A stretch of DNA of 36,552 bases from Micromonospora sp. KC723 (GCF_004348595.1 NZ_SMKD01000052.1:1-36552); one strand, 5' to 3'; numbered from the stretch's first letter, positions 27,635 through 36,144 are shown. Notes: generated from the letters alone by a model not told the origin. Numbers and translations: made by a program.

Positions 27635-29458
27635 TCAGCGCCGCGCCGGTCGGCCGATCAGCTGCGACTCGATCGGCGTCGGGGACAGCAACGCCCAGCG
27701 CAACGCCCGCCGGTTCACCACCGCCACCATGTCGGTGCGGATCCGGGTCAGCCACTCCGCCGACCCGCCCAACCCGAGCGCGGCCCCGGCCAGCGCCGCC
27801 TCCTGCGGGTCCAGCGGTTGCAGCACCGCCAGATCCGCCCGGCCCAGGACATCCACGTCGGCGGGGGTCAGCTCGTCGCGTACCACCAGCGTGGCCTGCC
27901 AGGCCGGGCCCGGCGTCGGCTCGACCGGCGTAGCTCCCACGTCCACCACCAGCAGCACCGGACACATCGGCGACCCGGGCCCGCCACCGACCGTACGCCC
28001 CGGTGGCAGCACCGCCACGCCTCCGCCGGTGCTGCCCACCCCCCGCACGAACGGCTCCCACAACCGTGGGCGGCCAGTCTGTACGGCCACCCGCGCCCCC
28101 AGCGCCATCGCCCGCAGGACCAGCAGTTGCGCCGCGCGGACCCCGCCGACGAGGACCAGCCGGGTGCCCTCCGCGCGGAACAGCCGCACGGTGACCGCGC
28201 CTCCGTGCCGGTTGGCGCCGACCATCAGGCCACCGCCCCCGATCGACAGCTCCATCTCCTCCGGATCCGGGCCGGCGGCCACCGGGCCGCCGGCCACCGC
28301 GAGCGGCAGGGTGGCGGCCAGCCCGTCGAGCTGATCGCCGTCGAGCCGGCGCACCTCGCCGCCGGCGTCGGAGGCGAGCCGACCCAGCGCCTGCGTGGCC
28401 AGGGCGAGCTCGTCGGGCGTCCAGGCGGCCAGCCGTACCGTCAGCTCGGCCGGCGTCCCGCCGGCGTCGGTGCCGGTGCGCGGGCCCGCGCTGAGCGCGA
28501 CGCTGGTCGCGGTCGCCGGCAGCGCCAGCAGCCGGGTCACCAGCCGGCGACCCAGGTCGGCGCGGGGATCGGGCCAGCGGCACAGCCGGAAGCTGGCCTG
28601 GAGCAGGCCGCCGGCGCAGACCAGCTGCCAGGTCTCGCGGGTCGGCCGCGCGCCGTCGTGGTGGGCCAGTTCCCCGAGTACGCGCAGCGCGGCGTGTTCG
28701 CCGAGGAGACGCCCGCCGGCCGGGCCGAGGCGCCGGACGATCCGGCGTACGGTGCCGGAGAGGGTCACCCGCAGCTCCTCGGCGGACCAGCCGTCGACCC
28801 GCAGCACCCGGACGGCGAGCAGCGCCCGCTCCTGCCCCGGCAGCCGTCCCTCGGTCAACTGTCGGTACGACGTGCCCGCCGCGCCGCCGGCCGCCCCCGG
28901 TGCGGGGGCCGGCGCGGCGTGCAGCAGCAGTTGGACCCGGACCGGCGGATGTTCACCGTCGGCGGGCGGCAGCAGCGCGGCGGGGGCGGGCAGCGCCCGC
29001 CGGGCGTCACCCAGCAGATCACCGGGGTCGCCCAGTTCCAGTACCGCGGTCAGCCCGGTGGCGTCGTCGACCACGGCGGCCGGCTCCCCGGCCAGCTCCG
29101 CCGTACGCACCACCGCGCCGGGCAGCACCAGGTGCAACAGAGCGGTCGGACCGCCGGCCGCTGGGGGCGCGTGCCGTCGGCCGGCGTACCCGAGGGCGGT
29201 GGCCAGCCACTCGAAGAGCCACCGGCCCCGCCAGCGCCCCCAGGCGGTGACGACCAGCAACCCGGCGGCCGGCAGCGCGAGCCCGACCGCCACCGGGCCC
29301 CGGCCGGACGCGGCGACGACAAGTGCCACCGCGACCTGGACGGCCACGATCTGGCTCGCGCGCACGGTGGTCGGGAGCCGGCCCGCGCCGATCCACCGCG
29401 GTGGCAGCGGCGGGCGGGACACCGCCCGGGCCGGCCCTCCGGTCGTGCTCGCCGTCAC
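27635..29458 (-). CDS. eccE: type VII secretion protein EccE
   Basis: EccE (607 residues) is the peripheral component of the ESX membrane complex. Two transmembrane helices at about 33-50 and 54-72 are followed by a large domain, rich in Ala, Gly and Arg, that would be cytosolic. The assignment rests on this architecture, the length and the neighbouring ESX genes; EccE sequences diverge strongly. The frame extends upstream to 29548, but GGAGGAG lies 5 nt before the GTG at 29458, which I take as the start. It is divergent from the two WXG100 genes. eccB, eccC and eccD are not in the window. Confidence 0.75.
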   Translation of the reverse strand: MTASTTGGPARAVSRPPLPPRWIGAGRLPTTVRASQIVAVQVAVALVVAASGRGPVAVGLALPAAGLLVVTAWGRWRGRWLFEWLATALGYAGRRHAPPAAGGPTALLHLVLPGAVVRTAELAGEPAAVVDDATGLTAVLELGDPGDLLGDARRALPAPAALLPPADGEHPPVRVQLLLHAAPAPAPGAAGGAAGTSYRQLTEGRLPGQERALLAVRVLRVDGWSAEELRVTLSGTVRRIVRRLGPAGGRLLGEHAALRVLGELAHHDGARPTRETWQLVCAGGLLQASFRLCRWPDPRADLGRRLVTRLLALPATATSVALSAGPRTGTDAGGTPAELTVRLAAWTPDELALATQALGRLASDAGGEVRRLDGDQLDGLAATLPLAVAGGPVAAGPDPEEMELSIGGGGLMVGANRHGGAVTVRLFRAEGTRLVLVGGVRAAQLLVLRAMALGARVAVQTGRPRLWEPFVRGVGSTGGGVAVLPPGRTVGGGPGSPMCPVLLVVDVGATPVEPTPGPAWQATLVVRDELTPADVDVLGRADLAVLQPLDPQEAALAGAALGLGGSAEWLTRIRTDMVAVVNRRALRWALLSPTPIESQLIGRPARR

Positions 29459-29722
29459 GCGTCTCCTCCGCTCGACGTGCCGCCTCCGTGCCGCGGGCTC
29501 GGCGGACACCACGTCCGTCCACCGCACCGCGACGGCGGCGTGACCCATGGTAGGGGGAAGCGCGGTTCGGAGTTGTCCACAGGGGAGGCTGACGGGGTAG
29601 CACGATGGCTATCCTGCCGCTACCGTCAGCGACGAGTTCGGCCGGCGGCGGCCGCCGGGGCCGATCCCGGCTCGACGTCCACGATGGACGGGCCGCCGGT
29701 CCGCCACGACCGAGGAGACGAG
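29459..29722. promoter_or_regulatory. divergent eccE/WXG100 intergenic region with a DnaA-box match
   Basis: This 264-bp gap should hold promoters in both directions. TTGTCCACA at 29573-29581 is an exact match to the Streptomyces-type DnaA box; its TTGTCC could equally be a -35 for the WXG100 genes, with TAGCAC at 29598-29603 (spacing 19) or TATCCT at 29610-29615 as -10. Only one box is present, so this is not an origin. Confidence 0.35.
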
Positions 29723-30055
29723 GTGACGTCCGGGGTGTCCCAGACCCAGGCAGAAGCCGCGGTGATGCAGCAGACCGCCGCGAAGTTCGAGCAGGTGGAC
29801 CAGTCGCTGCACAGCATGCTCAGTGGCCTGATGGCCGAGCTGGAGGTGTTGCAGCAGGCCTGGCGGGGCGCCGGTGGGCGCTCCTTCGAGCAGGTCAAGC
29901 AGCAGTGGTCGCAGGACCAGGCCGCGTTGCAGCGGGCCTTGCGGGAGACCGCCTCGGCGATCCGCACCGCCGGCCAGCAGTACGACGTCTCGGACACCGA
30001 GGCCGCCGGCCGGGTCGCCGGCACCAACCGGGGCGGCATCCAACTGCCGCTGTGA
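29723..30055 (+). CDS. WXG100 family protein (EsxB-like)
   Basis: This 110-residue helical-hairpin protein is a predicted substrate of the type VII system. The turn motif is W47-R48-G49 (AWRGAGG), flanked by two amphipathic helices. The secretion signal YxxxD is present as Y87-D-V-S-D91 in the C-terminal part, followed by a flexible Gly-rich tail. The GTG at 29723 follows GAGGAG at 29712-29717. The second WXG100 gene follows after 27 nt, and the two products probably form a heterodimer, as EsxA and EsxB do. Confidence 0.9.
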   Translation: MTSGVSQTQAEAAVMQQTAAKFEQVDQSLHSMLSGLMAELEVLQQAWRGAGGRSFEQVKQQWSQDQAALQRALRETASAIRTAGQQYDVSDTEAAGRVAGTNRGGIQLPL

Positions 30056-30082
30056 CCGCCGATCGAGGGGGAGGAACATCCG

Positions 30083-30376
30083 ATGGACCACGGTGTCCTG
30101 GTCGTCAACTTCGCCGCGTTGCAACAGGCCAGCGCGGACATCCAGAAGGCGTTGAACACGCTCGACTCACAGCTCGGCCAACTGGAGCGGGACGCGGCCC
30201 CGCTGGTGGCGACCTGGACGGGCGAGGCGCGGCAGGCGTACGAGCAGCGGCAGGCGCGGTGGCGCAGCGCCTCCCAGGATCTCCAGGCGATGCTGCGCGA
30301 CATCAGGCTCGCTGTCGACGACTCGGCGGCCGACTACCTCAACACCGAGAAGCGCAACACCGGCCTGTTCCAGTGA
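30083..30376 (+). CDS. WXG100 family protein (EsxA-like)
   Basis: This 97-residue partner of the preceding WXG100 protein has W45-T46-G47 (ATWTGEA) at the hairpin turn and Y85-L-N-T-E89 near the end, a YxxxE version of the secretion signal. GGGGGAGG at 30067-30074 precedes the ATG by 8 nt. A strong 15-bp hairpin follows the stop. The two proteins are expected to be exported together by an ESX channel encoded elsewhere. Confidence 0.9.
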   Translation: MDHGVLVVNFAALQQASADIQKALNTLDSQLGQLERDAAPLVATWTGEARQAYEQRQARWRSASQDLQAMLRDIRLAVDDSAADYLNTEKRNTGLFQ

Positions 30377-30395
30377 GCCCCGCCCCCCGGTGAGC

Positions 30396-30432
30396 CGACG
30401 GCGACGCCGACCACCCTTCGGCGTCGCCGTCG
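30396..30432. terminator. bidirectional terminator, WXG100 and mycP ends
   Basis: CGACGGCGACGCCGA and TCGGCGTCGCCGTCG form a perfect 15-bp stem with a 7-nt loop between the convergent WXG100 pair and mycP. No T-tract. Confidence 0.78.
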
Positions 30433-30449
30433 CGGCGGTGGGGCGTGGG

Positions 30450-31700
30450 TCAGCCGGGGCCGGCCGGACGCCAGTCGCGGCGGGCGCCCCGGGGCAGCGC
30501 CAGCGCGAGCAGCACCACCGCCGCCACCGTCGCGCCGGTGAGCGCGGCGACGAGCAGCGCCCGGTCCCGAGCCGCCGCCCGCCGGGCCCGCTGGGCCAGC
30601 AGCGCCGGATCCGGCCGGTCAGCCGGCAGCGCGGACGGCCCACGGGACGCCACCGCCGGCCCCGCGCCGGTGTCGGTGACCGCCCGGTACGGGTTGAGCA
30701 CACCGCTGCCGTACCCGTCGCCCCGGCCGCCGCCGGGTGCCGGGTCGGCGGTGTCCACGATGCGCTGCGCCACCTGCGCGGCGGTCAGCTCGGGCCGGTA
30801 CTGCCGGACGAGTGCCGCCGTGGCCGCGACGAACGGCGCCGCGTAGCTGGTCCCCTCCGCCCGGCGGTGTCCCTGCCCCGGCGCGGCCATCAGGACGTCG
30901 CCGCCGGGGGCGACCAGGTCGACGTACGGGCCGGTCTGGGAGAAGTCGGCCCGGGAGCCGTCCGGCCCGATCGCCCCCACCCCGAGCACTCCCTCGTAGG
31001 CGGCCGGGAAGGGGCGCGGGTCGCCGCTGCCGTGCAGGTTCCCGGCGGCGGCCACCACCACCACGTCCCGCCGCACCGCGTAGGCCACCGCCTCCCGGAC
31101 GGCCGGGTCGTCGACGTACAGCACCACGGAGAGGTTCAGCACGTCGGCGTCGTGGTCCACCGCCCACCGGATCGCCCGGGCGAAGTCGGCGGCGCCGACC
31201 GTACGCCCCGACTCCCGCCCCTGGACCACCTGCTGCTCGCTGACCCGTACCGGCAGCACGCGCGCGTGCGGCGCGAGCCCGGTGAAGGCCACCCCCTCGG
31301 CGGGGCCGGCCGCGATGATGCTGGCGACCCCGGTGCCGTGGCCGGCGCAGTCACGGCTGCCGTCACCGCCCGGGTCGAGGAAGTCCGCCCCGTCGAGCAC
31401 CTGACCGCGTAGCTGCGGGTGGCGGCGGTCGACGCCCGAGTCGATCACCGCGACGGTGACCCCGGCGCCGCCGGCCAGCGGCGCGAGGCGCTCCGGGGCG
31501 TACCGTTGCTGGGCCCACGGCACGGCGGCGACGGGGCGGGCCGGCGCGAGCGGGGCCGAGCAGGCGGGTGCGGCCACCCGGGCGGCCGGCGGTGCCGCCG
31601 CGCGGGCCGGGGTGACCGACGACACGGCGAGGGTGGGCAGCCCGGTCAGCAGGACCGCCGCCAGGCTCGCGAACGCCGGTCGCGCACTGGGCCGGTACAT
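30450..31700 (-). CDS. mycP: mycosin, type VII secretion serine protease
   Basis: MycP (416 residues) is the subtilisin-like protease that stabilises and matures ESX systems on the outside of the membrane. A signal peptide covers about 1-35 (basic start, hydrophobic core, ARA-A). The catalytic triad is complete: D87 (VIDSGVD), H121 (AGHGTGVASI) and S285 (GTSYAAPF), with oxyanion N221 (AAGN). C47 and C118 could form the disulfide seen in mycosins. A Pro-rich linker and a C-terminal transmembrane helix (about 380-402) anchor it. GGAGG precedes the ATG. It is convergent with the WXG100 pair and divergent from the SseB-like gene. Confidence 0.92.
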   Translation of the reverse strand: MYRPSARPAFASLAAVLLTGLPTLAVSSVTPARAAAPPAARVAAPACSAPLAPARPVAAVPWAQQRYAPERLAPLAGGAGVTVAVIDSGVDRRHPQLRGQVLDGADFLDPGGDGSRDCAGHGTGVASIIAAGPAEGVAFTGLAPHARVLPVRVSEQQVVQGRESGRTVGAADFARAIRWAVDHDADVLNLSVVLYVDDPAVREAVAYAVRRDVVVVAAAGNLHGSGDPRPFPAAYEGVLGVGAIGPDGSRADFSQTGPYVDLVAPGGDVLMAAPGQGHRRAEGTSYAAPFVAATAALVRQYRPELTAAQVAQRIVDTADPAPGGGRGDGYGSGVLNPYRAVTDTGAGPAVASRGPSALPADRPDPALLAQRARRAAARDRALLVAALTGATVAAVVLLALALPRGARRDWRPAGPG

Positions 31701-31735
31701 CGACCGCCTCCGTATCGTGTCGACTCCGGAACGGG

Positions 31736-31741
31736 ATGTTA
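31736..31741 (-). promoter_or_regulatory. candidate -10 of mycP
   Basis: TAACAT on the minus strand (TAnnnT) lies about 36 nt before the mycP ATG. No -35 is recognisable. Confidence 0.3.
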
Positions 31742-31806
31742 GCGTCCCGCGCGGCCGGCGGTGGGTCCGCCGTCGGCCGACCCGCCGTGATCTTGCCCTG
31801 ACCTTG

Positions 31807-31812
31807 TAGGTT
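31807..31812 (+). promoter_or_regulatory. candidate -10 of the SseB-like gene
   Basis: TAGGTT fits TAnnnT and would start a leader of about 36 nt containing GGGAGGAG. No -35 is recognisable. Confidence 0.3.
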
Positions 31813-31854
31813 GTACGCGATGCCTATGGCCTGTTAGCGGGAGGAGAGGTGGCC

Positions 31855-34848
31855 GTGACCGACTGGGAGCCGGCTACCGAGACCGAGACGGCGCTGCGGG
31901 ACGCGCTGCGCGCCGACGACCAGGAGCGATACTTCCGCATCCTGGCCGGCACCGACCTGTACCTCCCGATCTCCGCCCAGGCCCTCGCCGGTGAGGCGCC
32001 GATGGGCTGGGGCACCTGGACGACGGGCGGTCGCACCCACGTACTGGCCTTCACCTCGCCCGCCGCGATGCGGGCCTGCCTCGGCGCCGACGCCGGTCCC
32101 AGCCGGCGCAGTCCGTTCACCGCACTCGCCGCCGCCTGGCCCCACCACGAGTGGTGGCTGGCGGTCAACCCGGGCCTGCCGGTCGAGGGCTACCTCCCGG
32201 CCTGGTTCGTCTCCCAACTCTCCCGCGGTGACGTGCGCCTGCCCGGCCGCCCCGGGTCCCGCTCCCACGGGGCGGCGCCCGCAGAGCCGGCGGCGACCGG
32301 CGTCGCCAGCGCCTGGAGCCAGCCCGAGCCGGTGCCACCGGTCGCCCTCCGGCCTCCGGTGGACCCTCCGCCCGGCCGGCCGGCCGCCGCGGGCGACCCG
32401 TACCCCGTCCGTCCTCACCGCCCGGCGACGAACGGTGCCGTCCCCGTCGGCCCGGCGGACGTCGACCCCGCGGTGAGGGCATCCGCGTCGGGGTCGGCGG
32501 CCGGGCCGGGCAATGCCGCGCGCCCGCCCGCCCGGCCAGACGACGAGCCCGGCCCGGGGCCCCACGGCGGCCCCGGGCGGCCCGGCGAGCCCTGGCCGGT
32601 CCCGCCCCGCCGTCGGCTGCTCGGCGAAGGGCTGGGCGCTCGCCTCGCGGCGACCGACGGTCCCCCCAACGGGCGCAGCTCGTTCTTCGAGCCGGCCTCC
32701 GGTCGGGGTGCGGCGGCCCGGGCCATGCGGGACAAGCCGCTGCGCTCGGGGGAACGGGCCACGCCTCCGATGCGTCCCGGGCTCGGCGGACAGCCGTTCC
32801 CCCGCCGCCGGCCACCCGACCCGCCCGGCGAGGATCCGGCCCGCGCGTTCCGGATGGAGCCGGCCGAGGGGCCGGCGCCGCCAGCCCCCGAGCCGCCGGC
32901 GAACGGCCGGCGTCCCGAACCGTCGGCGGAGGAACCCACCCGGGCCTTCCGGGTGCCGGCCGCCGAGGCCACCCAGGCGTTGCCGCGACGTGTGCCCACG
33001 CCCGCGCCACGTCCGGCCGAGGAGCCCACCCGGCCGCTGCCCGACCCCGCGGAGGGTGCCGGCACACCGGTCGACCGGCCGCTGGTGGAGGAGGTGCCGG
33101 CATCGTTCGCCGAGCCGGCGTCGGCGCCGCCCGGGCCACGTCGCGGCTTCTCGCCCATCGTCATCGAGGGCGTCGTCATCGAAGCCCACGACCTGCCGGT
33201 CTCCGACGGGTCCGCCGGTACGCGACCCGGCACCCCACTGGTCGAGGCCGGCTCCGAGCCGGCCACGACCGGGTGGGGGCCGGCGGGCGAGCCCGCCGCG
33301 CCGATCTCCCCGGACGACGAGCCGACCGCCCGGCTGGTCCGCCCCGGCGCACCCGAGCCGACCGTGTCGGCGTCCCCGGCCGTCGAGGTGCCGACCGCAG
33401 ACCCGATGGCGGACCGGCCCGCCGCCCGGGGCGCAAAGGATCCGACGGTGTCGTTGTTCGAGGCCCGGCCGCCGGTGGCGTCCCGGGTGGACGACCGGCC
33501 GGTCGACCCGGCGGAGCCGACGGTGTCGCTCTTCCACGCCCGGTCGAGGCCGCTCCTCGCCGACGACCGCACCGCACCGGCCGTCGGTGACGACCCGACG
33601 CCGGGCGCAGCGCACCCGGTTCCGGACCCGGCGGCGTCGCCCGAGCCCTACCCGGCGGTGTCGTCCGAGTCGGCCGTGGCCCGCCGGTCCGGCGTCGCGG
33701 ACGCGGCTCGCCCGCCCGACACCCGCACCGACCTCCAGACGGCCGGGGCCACGACGGCCACCGAGCCGTCCGTTCCGGGCCCGGCCGACGTCCGCGCCGA
33801 CCCGGACCCGACCGACGTCCCGGCGAACCCGGAACGCTCCACCTCGGACCGGGCCGGGCAGCCGCCGACCACCGACGCGACGTTCCAGCCGGCCAACGAG
33901 GTGGAGGAGGAACTGCTGAACGCCGCCGGGGCCGGCAGCACCGACACCTTCCTGTCCACCCTGCTGCTGGCCCGGGTGCTGCTGCCGGTGGCACCGGATT
34001 CGGCACCGGGCAGCCGCCCCGGCGATCCGGGCTTCGTCTGGCGTACCGAAGAGCTGGACGGGGAGCGGTACGTGGTGGTGCACACCTCCCCGCAGCGGCT
34101 GGCCGACCACGGCGGCGAGGACGTGGAGACGGTCGAGGTCCGCTTCGTGCGGCTGATCCGGCGCTGGCCGGAGGAGGACTGGTCCTTCGCCGTCAACCCG
34201 GGCACCCCGGTGGGGGCGAAGCTCCCCGGCGAGCAGATCGTCGCGTTGGCCAACTGGGCCGCCGAGGTGGGGCTCGGGGACGACGCCGGCATCGAGCCGG
34301 AAGCGCCGAGCGTGCCCAGACCGGCCGACACCCGTCGGCACGTCCCGCCGGCGGTCGACCCGACCAAACCGGTGGTCATGCAGAAGGCGGTGGCCCCCAG
34401 CCAGCTCGCCTACTACCTGGAACGCGGCTACGACCGGGTCTCCGGCTTCGTGCACCGCGCCAACGAGTTGGCGCACCTCACCACGCCGGCGAAACTGCAC
34501 GAGGCGCTCGGACTGGGCTACCCGGACTCGCCCTTCTCCCGGGACGCCGAGAAGATCTACGTGCTGCGGTGGCCGGCGTACCGGCCGAGCCTGTACCGCA
34601 TCCCGTACGGCGGGCAGAACGAGGCCGCCATGCGGGCGATGGAGGGCTGGGTCATCGAGCGTGCGCCGTTCCGGGGCAACGGCTTCGCCCCCGGGGAGAG
34701 CAGCGACGTGGTGGCCGAGTTCAAGGTGGACAGCGCCCGGCTGCCGCACGGCGCGCAGCTGTGGCGCATCGGCGCGGACGGCAGCGAACGGATGATCGCC
34801 GTGCTCGACACCGACGCGCTGCTGTGGCGACAGGTGGGTGAGCCGTGA
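31855..34848 (+). CDS. large two-SseB-domain protein with Pro-rich linker
   Basis: This 997-residue protein has no signal peptide or membrane helix. An SseB-like domain at about 10-130 ends EWWLAVNPGLPVEGYLP, and a second at about 683-810 ends DWSFAVNPGTPVGAKLPGEQ; the shared W-x-x-AVNPG-x-PV shows they are related. Between them are about 550 residues of Pro, Ala, Arg and Glu-rich linker holding repeated motifs such as EEPTRAF, EEPTRPL, DEPTARL, KDPTVSL and AEPTVSL (residues 359-559). The C-terminal 150 residues form a separate compact domain (for example FVHRANELAHL and FKVDSARLPHGAQLWRI) that I do not recognise. GGGAGGAG is 8 nt from the GTG at 31855 but only 2 nt from an in-frame GTG at 31849. 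It is next to mycP and overlaps the following gene. Confidence 0.8.
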   Translation: MTDWEPATETETALRDALRADDQERYFRILAGTDLYLPISAQALAGEAPMGWGTWTTGGRTHVLAFTSPAAMRACLGADAGPSRRSPFTALAAAWPHHEWWLAVNPGLPVEGYLPAWFVSQLSRGDVRLPGRPGSRSHGAAPAEPAATGVASAWSQPEPVPPVALRPPVDPPPGRPAAAGDPYPVRPHRPATNGAVPVGPADVDPAVRASASGSAAGPGNAARPPARPDDEPGPGPHGGPGRPGEPWPVPPRRRLLGEGLGARLAATDGPPNGRSSFFEPASGRGAAARAMRDKPLRSGERATPPMRPGLGGQPFPRRRPPDPPGEDPARAFRMEPAEGPAPPAPEPPANGRRPEPSAEEPTRAFRVPAAEATQALPRRVPTPAPRPAEEPTRPLPDPAEGAGTPVDRPLVEEVPASFAEPASAPPGPRRGFSPIVIEGVVIEAHDLPVSDGSAGTRPGTPLVEAGSEPATTGWGPAGEPAAPISPDDEPTARLVRPGAPEPTVSASPAVEVPTADPMADRPAARGAKDPTVSLFEARPPVASRVDDRPVDPAEPTVSLFHARSRPLLADDRTAPAVGDDPTPGAAHPVPDPAASPEPYPAVSSESAVARRSGVADAARPPDTRTDLQTAGATTATEPSVPGPADVRADPDPTDVPANPERSTSDRAGQPPTTDATFQPANEVEEELLNAAGAGSTDTFLSTLLLARVLLPVAPDSAPGSRPGDPGFVWRTEELDGERYVVVHTSPQRLADHGGEDVETVEVRFVRLIRRWPEEDWSFAVNPGTPVGAKLPGEQIVALANWAAEVGLGDDAGIEPEAPSVPRPADTRRHVPPAVDPTKPVVMQKAVAPSQLAYYLERGYDRVSGFVHRANELAHLTTPAKLHEALGLGYPDSPFSRDAEKIYVLRWPAYRPSLYRIPYGGQNEAAMRAMEGWVIERAPFRGNGFAPGESSDVVAEFKVDSARLPHGAQLWRIGADGSERMIAVLDTDALLWRQVGEP

Positions 34849-35210
34849 CCCGGGACGGATACGTGGCCCGCTGGCGTGGGCGGGAATACCAGGCCAGCCC
34901 CGACGGCGACAACGTGCGGATCTACCAGCCCGAGCCCGGTGAGGGTTTCGAGGAGGTACGTCCCGGCCGCTACGTCCGGGTCCTCCCCGCGACCGAGGTG
35001 GAGGAACTGGCGTACGTGCGGACCACCTGTACGTGGCAGGGCCAGCCGTTCGTCGTGCTTGGCGAGCACGACGGCTGGCTCCGGGTGGAGTACACCGGCG
35101 GCCGTTGGCCGGTGGCGCAGGCGCTGGGGCTGGAGGTCTTCGACTTCGGCGTCTACCAGGGTTGGGCGCCCGCCAACGAGGTGGCGGACCTGCGCCAGAA
35201 GCGGGTCTGA
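34845..35210 (+). CDS. hypothetical protein coupled to the SseB-like gene
   Basis: This 121-residue soluble protein is rich in Tyr, Trp, Val and Arg, probably beta-sheet, with no signal or membrane segment. Segments such as GRYVRVLPATEVEELAYVRT and LGEHDGWLRVEYTGGRWP look conserved-domain-like, but I do not recognise the family. The GTG overlaps the previous stop by 4 nt (GTGA), so the two proteins are made together and probably work together. It could be a partner or, if the upstream C-terminal domain is toxic, an immunity protein. The second idea is speculation. The stop is one base from the convergent hydrolase stop. Confidence 0.75.
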   Translation: MTRDGYVARWRGREYQASPDGDNVRIYQPEPGEGFEEVRPGRYVRVLPATEVEELAYVRTTCTWQGQPFVVLGEHDGWLRVEYTGGRWPVAQALGLEVFDFGVYQGWAPANEVADLRQKRV

Positions 35211-35211
35211 A

Positions 35212-36144
35212 TCAGGACTTCGTCCACCGTAGTATCTCGCCGAGCACCACGTCGCGCGCCTCGACGTGGGGGAAGTGCCCCACCCCGTCGAGCAGCCGCC
35301 ACTCGTACGGCGCGCTGACGTACCGGCCGGAGCCCTGCGCGGTGCGGGGCAGCGCGGCGGCGTCGAGCGCGCCGTGCAGTTGCAGGGTCGGGGTGACCAG
35401 CGGCGTCTGCATCAACCGGACGAAGCGGTAGCCGTGCAGACGCAGCGCCGACCGGAACGCCCAGCGGTAGCCCTCCAGGGCGCAGAAGGCGGCCTGCGGG
35501 ATCTGGATGGCGTCCCGGCAGCGCCGCGCGTACACCTCGAACTCCGGGCCGCCGACCCAGCGCGGCCCGCCCCAGCGCCGCAGCATCTCCTCGACGGCGG
35601 CTCCGCCGTCGCGGGTCAGCACGTGCTCGTAGCGCGGAAGTTGGAACCTCAGGGTGGGTGTGGAGGCGGCGAACTGACCACGCGGGTCGGCGAAGAGCGC
35701 CGCCCGCAGGCGCAGCGGGTGGGGTGCGCCGAGCACGACCAGCCGCCGGACCAGGGCCGGGTGGAAGGCGGCGGCGGTCCACCCGATCAGGCCCCCCGCG
35801 CCGCTGCCGACCACCGTCGCGGAGCGTTCGCCGAGGGCGCGGATCAGGCCGGCGACGTCGGCGGCGAGGGTGTAGCCGTCGTACCCCCGGGGTGGCTTGT
35901 CGCTGGCGCCGTAGCCGCGCAGGTCGACCGCGACGGCCCGGAACCCGGCGTCGGCGACCGCCGGGAGGATCTCGTGCCAGGCCCACCAGTACTCGGGAAA
36001 GCCGTGCAGGAACAGCACCATCGGCCCGGTCCCGGCCTCCACGACGTGGAACCGGCTGCCGTTCGCGTCGACGAAGCGGTGCGCCCACGGCCCCTCGGTC
36101 AGGACGCAGGACTCGTCAGGGGACCCGCCACGCTGCTCCGTCAT
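35212..36144 (-). CDS. alpha/beta hydrolase, epoxide-hydrolase-like, degenerate nucleophile site
   Basis: This 310-residue cytosolic protein has the epoxide hydrolase/haloalkane dehalogenase layout: HGFPEYWWAW (oxyanion side) at 47-56, VDLRGYGASDKP at 73-84, a cap domain at about 145-240, a candidate acid D261 (LHGALD) and catalytic His H290 (GVGHFPHVEA). The nucleophile elbow, normally VGHDWGG, reads VGSGAGG (112-118), so Gly115 occupies the Asp position and Ser114 is shifted by one. Activity is therefore uncertain. The ATG is 7 nt after TAGGCT with no ribosome binding site, a leaderless pattern. Confidence 0.85.
   Translation of the reverse strand: MTEQRGGSPDESCVLTEGPWAHRFVDANGSRFHVVEAGTGPMVLFLHGFPEYWWAWHEILPAVADAGFRAVAVDLRGYGASDKPPRGYDGYTLAADVAGLIRALGERSATVVGSGAGGLIGWTAAAFHPALVRRLVVLGAPHPLRLRAALFADPRGQFAASTPTLRFQLPRYEHVLTRDGGAAVEEMLRRWGGPRWVGGPEFEVYARRCRDAIQIPQAAFCALEGYRWAFRSALRLHGYRFVRLMQTPLVTPTLQLHGALDAAALPRTAQGSGRYVSAPYEWRLLDGVGHFPHVEARDVVLGEILRWTKS

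Noticed and set aside
29459..29548. N-terminal 30-residue extension of EccE
   Set aside because: It is Arg-rich with no ribosome binding site, whereas GGAGGAG directly precedes the GTG at 29458.
29573..29581. Replication origin
   Set aside because: Only one DnaA box is present, with no AT-rich region and no dnaA or dnaN gene nearby.
31834..34749. 971-codon minus-strand frame opposite the SseB-like gene
   Set aside because: The plus-strand frame has a ribosome binding site, recognisable domains and a coupled downstream gene. The antisense product is a Gly, Arg and Val-rich string typical of a shadow frame.
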